This document shows, piece by piece, positions 47,901 to 64,000 of a stretch of 64,000 bases of DNA. The DNA comes from Megalobrama amblycephala. Its lineage: Eukaryota > Chordata > Actinopteri > Cypriniformes > Xenocyprididae. The notes under the pieces were generated by a model that was given only the letters and a program-made list of their open reading frames with translations, did no database searches and was not told where the DNA came from. The DNA is taken from assembly GCF_018812025.1 (NCBI RefSeq), contig NC_063049.1, positions 40,351,503 to 40,415,502 of the forward strand. The letters are read 5' to 3'. The first letter of the stretch is position 1, and each line of letters begins with the position of its first letter. Both the position numbers and the translations under genes were made by a program.

Positions 47901-49024
47901 AAAAATAAGGTGGATAAGACTGTCTTAACCTGATAGAAGTAGCTCTGCAGTGGCGATTCCTCATCTTCCTCATCCACAAACAGCCCTCCCACAACGTACA
48001 GCAGGTTCTTCTTTGACGTAATGCTAACGTGGTTTCGAGGTATCTGCTCTGCTATCGCTGCTAGGAAGCATTCGTTTTCATTTGCATCATAGGCCACAGC
48101 TGCCGTGTCATTTATCATCAGCAGGAGATCCCTGGCGAACATCCCCAACCGTTGGTTGTCATTCAGATAACCAGGCAATGCATTCTCCCCCTCTTCTCCT
48201 TCGCCTTTCTCGCCCTCCTTAATTTGTGGAAGTTTTCCCGCAAAAGCCTCTTTGATGACCTTCAGCTTCTTGACGAGCTCGGGGTCGGCCTTGATGATGT
48301 CGTCCTTTTCCACTTTCTCCTTGAAGTATTTCTCCGGTAGAAGTCGGAAGCGGATGTGTTCGAAGGCATCTCCCAAAGCTTTTGCCCGGTTCTCCTTGTT
48401 CTTCCGGACCCATTTCATCAAGAGCTCGTACACGACCTCTTCTTTTTCTACGTTGAGAGAGTCGCACCCGATGATAGCGAAAAGCTCGGGAGCATTGAAC
48501 TCAAGAAAGTCCTCATCCTTGGACAAAGTCTCAAAACGCTCCGCTATGAAGTCCCTAGAGGCCACAGCGAGCCTCGGGCAGTTCAAAACCAGTCCCATTC
48601 TGAAGATGGCCAAGCAGTTACCCAAAGACAGCTTGTTTTGTAGATAGTTGACGCAAACAGTGAAAACGGATGGGATCTGAAACCTGTTGGCGACTGCGAA
48701 GATGTCTTGCACGTTTTCATCTGTGATTTCGATGTCTGCAGAATAGAGATAGTTCACAATCATATCCATAATGGTGGGATCCACATTCTCCAGCACTACT
48801 TCCTCGCTGGAGTCTTTCTTCTCAACGCCGTCTTCGGTAAAGTACAGCTCTCTGAAGTACGGGCTGCACGCAGCCATTATGAGTTTGTGGCAGGGAAGAC
48901 TCCGATCTCCAACCTTCAGAATACAATCCACAAACTTGTTCTCCTTCAGAAGTTCCTTTAAACCATCCTGGAGCAGAGTGCTCTGAAAGAGCCTCAGGTC
49001 CTCCTTGATACTCATTGGTTCCAT
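41982..49024 (-). CDS. klhl41: Kelch-like protein 41, complete, 6 coding exons
   Basis: KLHL41 (sarcosin, KBTBD10) is a muscle BTB-kelch protein that works with CUL3 and stabilises thin-filament proteins such as nebulin; human mutations cause nemaline myopathy. Exons in transcript order: 49024-47930, 45720-45563, 45490-45383, 45295-45110, 43115-42969, 42093-41982. They sum to 1806 nt (601 codons; human 606 as I recall). Phases 0,2,2,2,2 agree across GT-AG junctions. I chose the start [20 protein letters not shown]; codon 4 (49015) is also an ATG. The BTB domain spans about residues 25-130 ([20 protein letters not shown]), BACK about 135-240 ([20 protein letters not shown]), then an acidic linker (about 270-285) and kelch repeats from about 340 ([41 protein letters not shown]). 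The end is [10 protein letters not shown]. It appears closest to zebrafish klhl41b, from memory. Confidence 0.95.
42180..42575 (+). mobile_element. Family B repeat in klhl41 intron 5
   Basis: CACTACCATTCAAAGTTTGG through CACATGATCCTTCAGAAATC and GATGCTCAAGAAACATTTCT, ending in about 20 A residues. Confidence 0.85.
42598..42939. mobile_element. Family A-related MITE in klhl41 intron 5
   Basis: GGAATAGTTCACCCAAAAAT and CCTCAAGCCATCCTAGGTGT at the left are mirrored by ACACCTAGGATGGCTTGAGG and ATTTTTGGGTGAACTATTCC at the right. Confidence 0.85.
43236..43350. mobile_element. Fragment of the 37847-type MITE
   Basis: TTTCCTACTATGGAAGTAAA to GGGTAAACTATTCCTTTAAG; right half only, in klhl41 intron 4. 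Confidence 0.65.
43999..44470. mobile_element. Fold-back element with TTAAAGGAACACTCC ends
   Basis: TTAAAGGAACACTCCATTTT and CTCCCCTAGAGTTAAACAGT at the left are mirrored by ACTGTTTAACTCTAGGGGAG and AGTGGAGTGTTCCTTTAA at the right. The centre has the CGGCGTAATAATCAAGGAAC and ACCATGGGTGCAGCAGGCGC motifs I remember from a repeat common in fish genomes. klhl41 intron 4. Confidence 0.8.
44690..45082 (-). mobile_element. Family D repeat, copy 2 (reverse orientation)
   Basis: Reverse complement of the motif series at 17760-18170 (CGCAATATGGCAG, TAAGAGCCAATC, CTCCGGTTCCTATAGAAAC, GCGCATGCGCAT, CCAGCCTGAAAAATGC, AAGATGGCCGCCGAG). It ends less than 30 bp from the splice donor of the klhl41 exon at 45110. 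Confidence 0.65.
45862..45912. mobile_element. Short family A fragment
   Basis: CAATAGTTCATCTTGTCATC followed by AACCCTCATGTTATTCCAAA matches the left arm of family A elements. klhl41 intron 1. Confidence 0.5.
46883..47838. mobile_element. hAT-like MITE (956 bp) in klhl41 intron 1
   Basis: The right end reversed reads TAGGGTGACCAGACATCCCC and the left end TAAGGTGACCAGATTTCTGA. The flanks CTGTAGCG (46875-46882) and CTGTAGCA (47839-47846) form an 8-bp target duplication with one mismatch. GGGGACA motifs crowd the right end. No transposase. Confidence 0.85.
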
Positions 49025-49145
49025 CTCAAAGGTTGCAGGTCTCAAAGAGGATGCAGTACTTCCTCTCGTCTTGCCGTCTCAGTTGTAAGAAGCTGAAATA
49101 ACACACAGCACCAACACAAACCCCCTGCAATTTAAGTCCACCCCT

Positions 49146-49155
49146 CTAAATATAG
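49146..49155. promoter_or_regulatory. MEF2-type/TATA site upstream of klhl41
   Basis: CTAAATATAG (CTATATTTAG on the coding strand) fits the MEF2 consensus CTA(A/T)4TAG exactly. It also contains TATATTTA, so it could serve as a TATA box. It is 122 bp upstream of the start codon of a muscle gene. Function is inferred. Confidence 0.6.
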
Positions 49156-49209
49156 ACCCCTCATACAGTCAGAAAGAATTCAGGCTGACTAAACGGGAGC
49201 CGCATCAAG

Positions 49210-49215
49210 CAGCTG
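49210..49215. promoter_or_regulatory. E-box CAGCTG upstream of klhl41
   Basis: A MyoD/myogenin-type E-box about 55 bp upstream of the MEF2-type site. CAACTG occurs further up (about 49328). Six-base motifs are common by chance, so support comes only from the context. Confidence 0.4.
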
Positions 49216-49470
49216 TCAAAAGACTGAAAAAGACAACTGTGAACCTTGGACACACTCAGAGGTCAGGGGTGTTTTGTAATGGGAAAATGAACGTGTGTTT
49301 GGAAGGAGTGACACGTCAGTAGGAATTCAACTGATGTCTGAGAGTTTTAAATAATCATAAAGGTGTGTGTCATTACTTTTGTTTTGCGTGTGCCGTCATT
49401 TGTACGACTTCTAAAAAATGAGTTTATAGTTCTGTGACTCATTCATGATCCACGTCTGGAAAGATCCAGC

Positions 49471-49705
49471 CAAAAATGAAAATTCTGTCATTATTCATGC
49501 TCTCTCATATGGACTAGTATTATAAAATCAATGATTTTTTTGTTCTTTGTGGAGCTTGGCAGCCTATAAAAGTTCATTAAATAGGAAGTTTGCATACTTA
49601 ATATTAATTTTACATTTTTGTTTCACAGGGGAAAATAACAGCACACAAGTTTGGATCAACATGAAGGTGAGTAAACAATGATTTTTGTAAAAATATTCCT
49701 TTAAA
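49471..49705. mobile_element. Degenerate family A element between klhl41 and bbs5
   Basis: CCAAAAATGAAAATTCTGTC at the left and AACATGAAGGTGAGTAAACA then ATTCCTTTAA at the right are worn family A arms. Confidence 0.55.
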
Positions 49706-49949
49706 TGTTCTTATTTTACATTTGAACATTTTGGTGCCTAAAATGTCAGCAAACAGCAGCTGCTGTGAGGCCAGAGAGCAATGAATCAGATCTTCATTTG
49801 TGAAGTGGCTGAGCTCCTCTGACACATTTTTAACCAGACTTTGTCAAACCCGAGCTAAAAACAGAATGTGATGATGGTTTGATCAAGCCACTGATATCAA
49901 AACTGCTTAAACACAAAAAACTATTTCCTACATCACATTCTCTCATACT

Positions 49950-49955
49950 TTTATT
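49950..49955 (-). terminator. Probable poly(A) signal of bbs5
   Basis: TTTATT on the plus strand (AATAAA on the minus strand), about 325 bp after the bbs5 stop codon; the first such signal I find. Confidence 0.45.
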
Positions 49956-50276
49956 ACAACACAACAGCAAAATTAGCATGTAAAGTTCTCTACACAAAAC
50001 TAGCTTGCAGTTTCTAATATACAAATATTATTATTTTATACTTACATACAGTATATAAATGTTTCTATTTCTATACATATATTCATATATTATACATAAG
50101 TAACTTTTTCTTAACTTACACTTGGCTCAAATATGATTTGTAAACATATGTAATTATCAAATAGCAAATAAATACTCTGACATTTTGCTAATTACAAAAT
50201 CCTTGATGTTGGATGTAAACAATGTATCAAACAATGCAATGCCAAAATACATAACTGTACAGAGTGCTTGAGCTTT

Positions 50277-58463
<8,187 letters not shown>

Positions 58464-58580
58464 GATCGAGCAGCGTTTATAAGATAATTAAACTAAAGTA
58501 AATATGTTTTTCCTTTGATTATAAGAACTGAAACCTGCTCGCTCGGTAAGAGGATTTAGATCAGAGCAGAGCGTCTTCAC

Positions 58581-58594
58581 GTCACCACGGTAAC
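58581..58594 (-). promoter_or_regulatory. X-box (RFX site) upstream of bbs5
   Basis: GTCACC-AC-GGTAAC fits GTNRCC N(0-3) RGYAAC exactly with a 2-nt spacer, about 118 bp upstream of the bbs5 start codon. The motif is near-palindromic, so orientation is arbitrary. X-box control of bbs-5 by the RFX factor DAF-19 is known in C. elegans. Confidence 0.75.
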
Positions 58595-58671
58595 ATCAGT
58601 GAGTACGGCGGTTCGCAAGGGACAAACTTCGAAGATCTAGATCTATTCAGTTTTGACAGGACTTTGTAGTT

Positions 58672-59454
58672 AAAGGGTTAGTTCACCCAAAAATGAAAAT
58701 ATTGTCATTAATTACTCACCCTCATGTCGTTTTACACCTGTAAGACCTTCATTCATCTTCGGAACACAAATTAAGATATTTTTGTTGAAATCCGATGGCT
58801 CAGTGAGGCCTGCATAGCCAGTAATGGCATTTCCTCTCTCAAGATCCATTAATGTACTAAAAACACATTTAAATCAGTTCATGTGAGTACAGTGGTTCTA
58901 CCGTAATATTATAAAGCGATGAGAATATTTTTTGTGCGCCAAAAAAACAAAATAACGACTTTTTAACAATATCTAGTGATGGGCGATTCTACTTCTTGAA
59001 GCTTCGGAGCTTTAGGAATCGAATCAGTGAATCGTAGCGCCAAAGTCACGTGATTTCAACAGTTTGGCGGTTTAATACGCGATCCGAATTACTGATTCGA
59101 CTCAAAAGATTCATAACGCTCTGAAGCAGTGTTTTGAAATCGGCCATCATTAGATATTATTAAAAAGTCTTTTTGGGGTTTTTTTGTTGCACAAAAATAT
59201 TCTCGTCGCTTTATAATATTAAAATAGAACCACTAAAAAAACATGAACTGATTTAAATATGTTTTTAGTACCTTTATGGATCTTGAGAGAGGAAGTACCA
59301 TTGCTGTCTATGCAGGCCTCACTGAGTCTTTTGATTTCATCAGAAATATCTTAATTTGTGTTCTGAAGATGAATGAAGGTCTTACGGGTGTGGAACGACA
59401 TGAGGGTGAGTAATAAATGACATTATTTTCATTTTTGGGTGAACTAACCCTTTA
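58672..59454. mobile_element. Family A fold-back element, long version
   Basis: AAGGGTTAGTTCACCCAAAA on the left and TTTTGGGTGAACTAACCCTT on the right. The centre (58975-59165) is the sub-palindrome with GATGGGCGATT and GCGCCAAAGTCACGTGATTT also seen at 34640-34870. It lies upstream of bbs5, between it and the Kunitz gene. Confidence 0.85.
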
Positions 59455-60571
59455 TAATGAACTCACTCAAATACTAGAACTCATCACAAAACCATTGCTT
59501 TATATCTTAATAGCCTACTTTTATATGGTTATAAAATAAGCTATAATATGAAACAATAATGACTTGTGAATTTTTATGGTTACAATGTGTGTGGTTTTTT
59601 TTAATTATCTTAAAATACTTATTTTGCAGATGGATCTATCATCTATCATGGATGCTATTTAGATGTAGAAAATGTTATGACTTGTTTAGTAACAAGCACA
59701 AAATTAGACGTCTTTATTAATCAAACATTTTATTCAAGAATTCCACATAAGAATACCTTCAAAAATATCATTTGCATAAATTGTCCATGTCTACAATTAT
59801 TTCAGACAACAATCAGAACAGGGTTGGTTAATAAAAAATGGCAAACATTCTTTTGAATACAAAATTCAGGATTGCAAAACTATTTTGTCTGAATAACACT
59901 TATAAAGCTACTGCGACACATGAAAAAAGAATATATACAAAATGTTTTCTGCTTTGAAAATCATAATTGCATTTAAATTATTACAACTTAGTGACTTGAC
60001 TACTTGATATTCTTTTACTCCCTACAAAATTATCCCTATAAAACCCTCAAGACATCATGATGTTTCTGCAACCTACTCAATCCTGCATGTGGCTTACTCA
60101 AGCCACAAATTGTATGTAAATTTTAAATAAAACAAAACATATATATATACAATCAATTCCTAGTGAAGGTTGTAAATAATGTTTCTGCATGTCACAACTG
60201 TCACATGTAGAGCAGTGCACAGATTCTCAGTGGACACCAAGAAAAGAATAAGTGTTTGTTTTGCATATGAATGAATGGCCATGACAGCTTCACAATAACA
60301 CCCGTGTTTCACTTCAGCAGGCACTTGTTTGTGGATATCTTTAGACTTATTAATAAGTTTAAAATGCATATACATTTTCTCCAGATCCTGAGCGTAACTT
60401 TTTCCCCACCATTGATGGAATTTTCTGGCAAGCCATGATTTTCACTTAACATTTCCATGATATAAAAGAAGAGACCGAAGTGGGCATCTGTCATTGCGAT
60501 ACACCATCACCAGCATAAAGTTCATTTATTGAGGTTGAGTGTAGAAAGACCGCTGTAGATCTTCATCCAGT
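59455..60571 (-). other. Probable 3' UTR and downstream flank of the Kunitz-domain gene
   Basis: No coding sequence. Minus-strand AATAAA signals lie at 60525-60530 (close to the stop) and at 59731-59736 and 59712-59717. Either end of the UTR is possible. Nothing else is recognisable here. Confidence 0.4.
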
Positions 60572-61909
60572 TTAGCCAGCTGTAAAAACAAAGGCAGAAA
60601 AAGTCAGTAAAGATGGCAGAAAGATGCAAAGCTTTGAACATTATAAAGGAAAGTTCTCGTTTTTGACAGTATTTGTTATATAATGTTCTCAAGTATGTAA
60701 TGCATAACCAAAAATTTTATTTACCTAAATAAGTAGTTCCACCTCAAAAAAGAATGATTTAGACAACTTGACATCTCAAATCCCTCCATTTTTACTAAAT
60801 TCACAGTGCTTTTGCAAAAATAATTTCACATTTCTGCTTTTGAAAACTTCCGGAACAGAATCAGTTAATTTGAGTTACTGTAATTTAGGAGTGAAAGTTA
60901 TTTATTTTAAAATTATATTAAATTTACCATAAAACCATAATTGACATTATGCCACAAATTGTTATTTTGATATTTTTTTAGATACTACTATATTTATATT
61001 TAATATTTAGAATTTTCAGTTTTCATTTTAATTTTAGTTTATGTACTTGTAATTTTTATTCGTTTTTCTTTTTAAAAAAAAAAAATATGTATACAGGATA
61101 TAGCTTTTTTTTTTTTTAGTTTTAGTAGATTTAATAGACCTCAACTTATTTCATTTAGTTGCTAAAGCAACAGTTCTAATTTAACATTTTCTCATCTAAT
61201 ATTTATATTTGATATTATTTCAGCTTTGTTTCAATTACTGGCATTTTGATTTTAATTGCTTTAGTTTTATTTAACAATAACAACACCAGAATGAGAAGTG
61301 TTTAAAGCTTAATTTCAATAAATGTAACGATAATAATTGTAACAATTGCAATAAATAATCTGCTAATAGAGCTTAAGTTGTATTAAATCTAGAACATTCC
61401 CTAAAAAAGAACTGGGAGAATTCAGAGATAAAATGTTTATATGTAGGTATATATTACTATGTATTATTATATTGGTGCATGTACATGAAAATAGTTAAAC
61501 ATGTAAATCGAAAACATGCCTTGATTATTGCTGTATTATAATTCTTGCTTTACACAATGGAGTTAATATACATGTAGTAAATAATAAACATGTTTAATAT
61601 AATTTTATTATTTATTAATTTGTGTTATATTTATCAGCCTATTAACAATATTTATTTTAGTCAATATTTAGGTTTTATAAACACTATTGAATTTATGTCT
61701 GCAGGAGTGAATAATACCTGTGCTGTTGAGGACACACATCTTCTTGCATTCTTCTTCTGTATGGAAACGGTTGTCGTTGCCCTGACAGCCTCCGTACCAG
61801 AACTGAGCACAAGCGTTTGCCTGTTTGTCGTAGTACCAGCGAATGACGTAGTCTCTACATGTACCCTGACTGAGACTGAGCAGACACCGGGGATCCAGGG
61901 GAGCTGATT
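60572..61909 (-). CDS. C-terminal Kunitz module, collagen XXVIII/VI-like protein (last two coding exons, partial gene)
   Basis: Exons in transcript order: 61909-61718 (192 nt, phase 1 at both ends) and 60579-60572 (8 nt, ending in TAA). The first encodes one Kunitz/BPTI domain: CLLSLSQGTCRDYVIRWYYD to EEECKKMC, with the canonical Cys spacing 8-15-7-12-3. The residue after the second Cys (P1 site) is Arg, which would suit a trypsin-like protease. RWYYDKQ and FWYGGCQGN resemble the C-terminal Kunitz modules of collagen XXVIII and collagen VI alpha-3. LDPRC favours XXVIII, from memory. The protein ends CVLNSTAG. A phase 1-1 module at the very C terminus fits such collagens. Upstream exons lie beyond 64000. 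Other secreted Kunitz proteins are possible. Confidence 0.75.
60950..61260. repeat. Family C T-rich repeat in the last intron of the Kunitz gene
   Basis: TTTTCAGTTTTCATTTTAAT and TTAGTTTATGTACTTGTAAT units; resembles 36430-36650 in order and composition. Confidence 0.45.
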
Positions 61910-62735
61910 CTGACACACCACACAAGAGGAGAAAGTAAGATCAGTACACTTAGAGGACATATTATGCTTTTTTACATTTTCAACTTTCTTTAGTGTGTAA
62001 TGTTACTGTTTGAGCTTGAAAAAGCACAAAAGGGAGATTTTCTCTATATCAGTGCGCACTGTTTCTGAACTCCCTGAAGCTTTGTACTCTTGAGTTTTCT
62101 TCTGAGAATCAACATGTCACAATATTCCTCATATAAAGGATTAGTTCAATTCAGAATTAAAATTTCCTGATAATTAACTCACCCCCATGTCATCCAAGAT
62201 GTTTATGTCTTTCTTTCTTCAGTCGAAAAGAAATTGAAAGTTTTTGAGGAAAATATGTTGAATAGGTTGAAGATCCAAACTGCAGTTTCAGTGCAGCTTC
62301 AAAGAGCTCTACATGATCCCAGACGGGGACTAAGGGTTTTATCTAGCAAAACAATCAGTCATTTTCTAAAAAAAAACAAAAATTATATACTTTTTAACCA
62401 TAAATGCTCATCTTGCACTGCTCTGCGATGCGCCACGCATTACGTAATCATGTTGGAAAGGTCATGCGTAACGTAGGCGGAAGTTCTCCTCCAACTTCAA
62501 AATCGTCCGACATCGCTGTTTTACCTTTTTTTTTTGTAAAGGGAGTTTGACTTAGTCTTTGCATGTTTGCTTTGTAGACACTGGACCGCCTACGTCACGC
62601 GTGACCTTTCTAACGTGATTACGTAATGTGTGGCGCATTGCAGAGCAGTGCAAGATGAGCATTTATGGTTAAAAAGTATATAATTTTTATTTTTTTTAGA
62701 AAATGACTGATCGGTTTGCTAGATAAGACCCTTAT

Positions 62736-63072
62736 GCTGCATTCACACGGGGCGTCAGCGTCAATGCTTGACGAAGAGCATGTCTGAAGCTTGTGTTGAC
62801 GCGACCGTTATAGTGATAACAGCCAATCACATTACTTTCCGGTGTTGCACGAACACAATTGGCTAGCGACTGCTCTAGGGTATTTGCATAGGGCAATCTG
62901 ATTGGATGACACCTGCGTTGGCGCTTGAAAAGTCGAGAAATCTTCAACTTCTACCGCTTGCAATGCGAGTGAAGCGACGCGATGGAACCCACAATTCAGT
63001 TTGGCAACGCATGACGTCACCCATTCAAAGTGAATGAGAAGTGTTAACGCCAGCGGGCGCTGTGAATGCAGC
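62736..63072. mobile_element. Nested MITE B with GCTGCATTCACA ends
   Basis: GCTGCATTCACACGGGGCGT on the left, GCGCTGTGAATGCAGC on the right. The flanks share TTAT. Removing it joins CCCTTAT to TCC and restores the symmetry of element A's arms. Confidence 0.8.
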
Positions 63073-63251
63073 GTTATTCCTTGTCTGGGATCGTGTAGAG
63101 TCCTTTGAAGCTGCATTGAAACTGCAATTTGGACCTTCAACCCGTTGGTAGTCCACTATATGGAGAAAAATCCTGGAAAGTTTTCCTTAAAAACCTTAAA
63201 TTATTTTCGACTGAAGAAAGAAAGACACAAACATCTTGGCTGACATGGGGG

Positions 63252-63881
63252 TAGAGGTCTGCGCGGGACTGTTTTTTCGTCCCGCTCCTGCAATGGTTCT
63301 ATTCCGCACCAACCCACTGCCACCTAAAATTCACTCAGTGTTCTCCCGCTATCCGCTTATAATGATTTTCTTCCCGACCCGACGGGTCCCGCTAAATTTA
63401 GATCGTTTCCAGAATCTCACATTTAAAGAAAGAAAGAGAGTGATTGGTGATAACAAATATAAAATGTTGGATAGCTTATACAAGATTTGTATGTGTGAAC
63501 GCCACCACTGCAGAAAGTTTTGTTCACTTCAAGTTCAAGCACAGATGCGCTGATGTCAAAGCATCTCGGGAGCGGCTGGGTTATTGTCAGACCAACTGCT
63601 CCCGCCCAAAGTACACTACCCAGCCGGCAGATGACCGACCTTCAATGTTGAAATGTGGTTGAAAGGTCAGTTGTTGTTTCAACGGTGAAACAACGTCACA
63701 ATATTAACGTTGATCCAATTTGCAAAACCGAAAGGTAGTCCAACGTTGATTCAACCATGGTACCTGACGTTGTTTCAACGTTGAAATGCCAGCTGGGTAT
63801 AGTTACCGATCGCTACCACCTTTCATTTAAAATTTTATCCCGTGCCGCAAGAAATCTTATTGGTTTCTATGCAGACCTCTA
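63252..63881. mobile_element. Nested hAT-like MITE C with perfect 8-bp target duplication
   Basis: CATGGGGG flanks both sides (63244-63251 and 63882-63889). The ends TAGAGGTCTGC and GCAGACCTCTA are perfect inverted repeats of 11 bp. ORFs inside are not conserved. Confidence 0.9.
63619..63797. mobile_element. Nested TA-flanked MITE D (179 bp) inside C
   Basis: TA-CCCAGCCGGCAG on the left and TGCCAGCTGGG-TA on the right. The interior has GTTGAAA/TTTCAAC motifs in both orientations. TA duplication suggests Tc1/mariner-like mobilisation or another TA-specific family. Confidence 0.85.
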
Positions 63882-64000
63882 CATGGGGGTGAGTAAATTG
63901 TCAGAAAATTTTAATTCTGAAGTGAACTAATCCTTTAAATAATTCCTGCACAAAGCATACACACACAAAAAAGAAGAGGCCTGGTTGAGTTGCATTAGTA

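Larger units (their letters stand above)
62134..63938. mobile_element. Outer fold-back element A of a nested stack
   Basis: AAAGGATTAGTTCAATTCAG on the left and CTGAAGTGAACTAATCCTTT on the right are mirrored, followed by TTCTTTCTTCAGTCGAAAA arms. Inner arms CCAAACTGCAGTTTC and GCATTACGTAATCA are mirrored too. It is interrupted by elements B (62736-63072) and C (63252-63881). In a Kunitz-gene intron. The ends relate it to family A. Confidence 0.8.

Noticed and set aside
60525..60579. Alternative reading of the last Kunitz-gene exon as LAKLDEDLQRSFYTQPQ
   Set aside because: The preceding exon ends in phase 1, so the correct join gives Ala-Gly-stop. The longer frame would need phase 0.

Overview
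This is vertebrate nuclear DNA, most likely from a cyprinid fish (carp/zebrafish relative). Short exons have GT-AG introns. The gaps are filled with AT microsatellites, a GATA/GACA array and many small DNA transposons of kinds I associate with cyprinids. I assembled four complete genes and parts of two more by joining exons with matching splice phases and comparing them with remembered vertebrate proteins. No database was searched.

Layout. The minus-strand first coding exon of phgdh (1883-2020) lies head to head with plus-strand cfap210 (9 coding exons, 4343-12072, 551 codons). About 1.9 kb of AT-rich tandem repeat separates them. From 12.1 to 26.8 kb I see no gene, only nested and fold-back transposons. 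Plus-strand fastkd1 (14 coding exons, 26862-40955, 833 codons) runs convergently into minus-strand klhl41 (6 coding exons, 41982-49024, 601 codons). Minus-strand bbs5 (12 coding exons, 50277-58463, 342 codons) follows. The minus-strand 3' end of a gene with a Kunitz module, probably a collagen XXVIII/VI-like protein, occupies 60572-61909. All assembled frames are open and end at natural stops, at lengths close to the human proteins as I recall them (about 552, 847, 606 and 341 residues).

The order and orientation cfap210-fastkd1-klhl41-bbs5 match human 2q31.1 (inverted here). The exception is PPIG, which I recall lying between FASTKD1 and CFAP210 in human; the transposon-filled gap occupies its place. 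The genes do not form one pathway. Two are ciliary (cfap210, an axonemal protein; bbs5, a BBSome subunit), one is sarcomeric (klhl41), one is mitochondrial (fastkd1) and one is metabolic (phgdh). Consensus RFX X-boxes lie upstream of both ciliary genes, and a MEF2/TATA-type site plus E-boxes lie upstream of the muscle gene.

Mobile DNA is dominated by class II elements: hAT-like MITEs with 8-bp target duplications, a TTAA-flanked piggyBac-like MITE, a decayed Tc1-like element, TA-flanked MITEs and several large fold-back families. I recognised no LTR or LINE coding sequence. The most notable structures are a nested transposon stack at 62134-63938, a GATA array touching the splice donor of a 24-nt bbs5 microexon, and a repeat family whose central ~55 bp is almost invariant in about ten copies.
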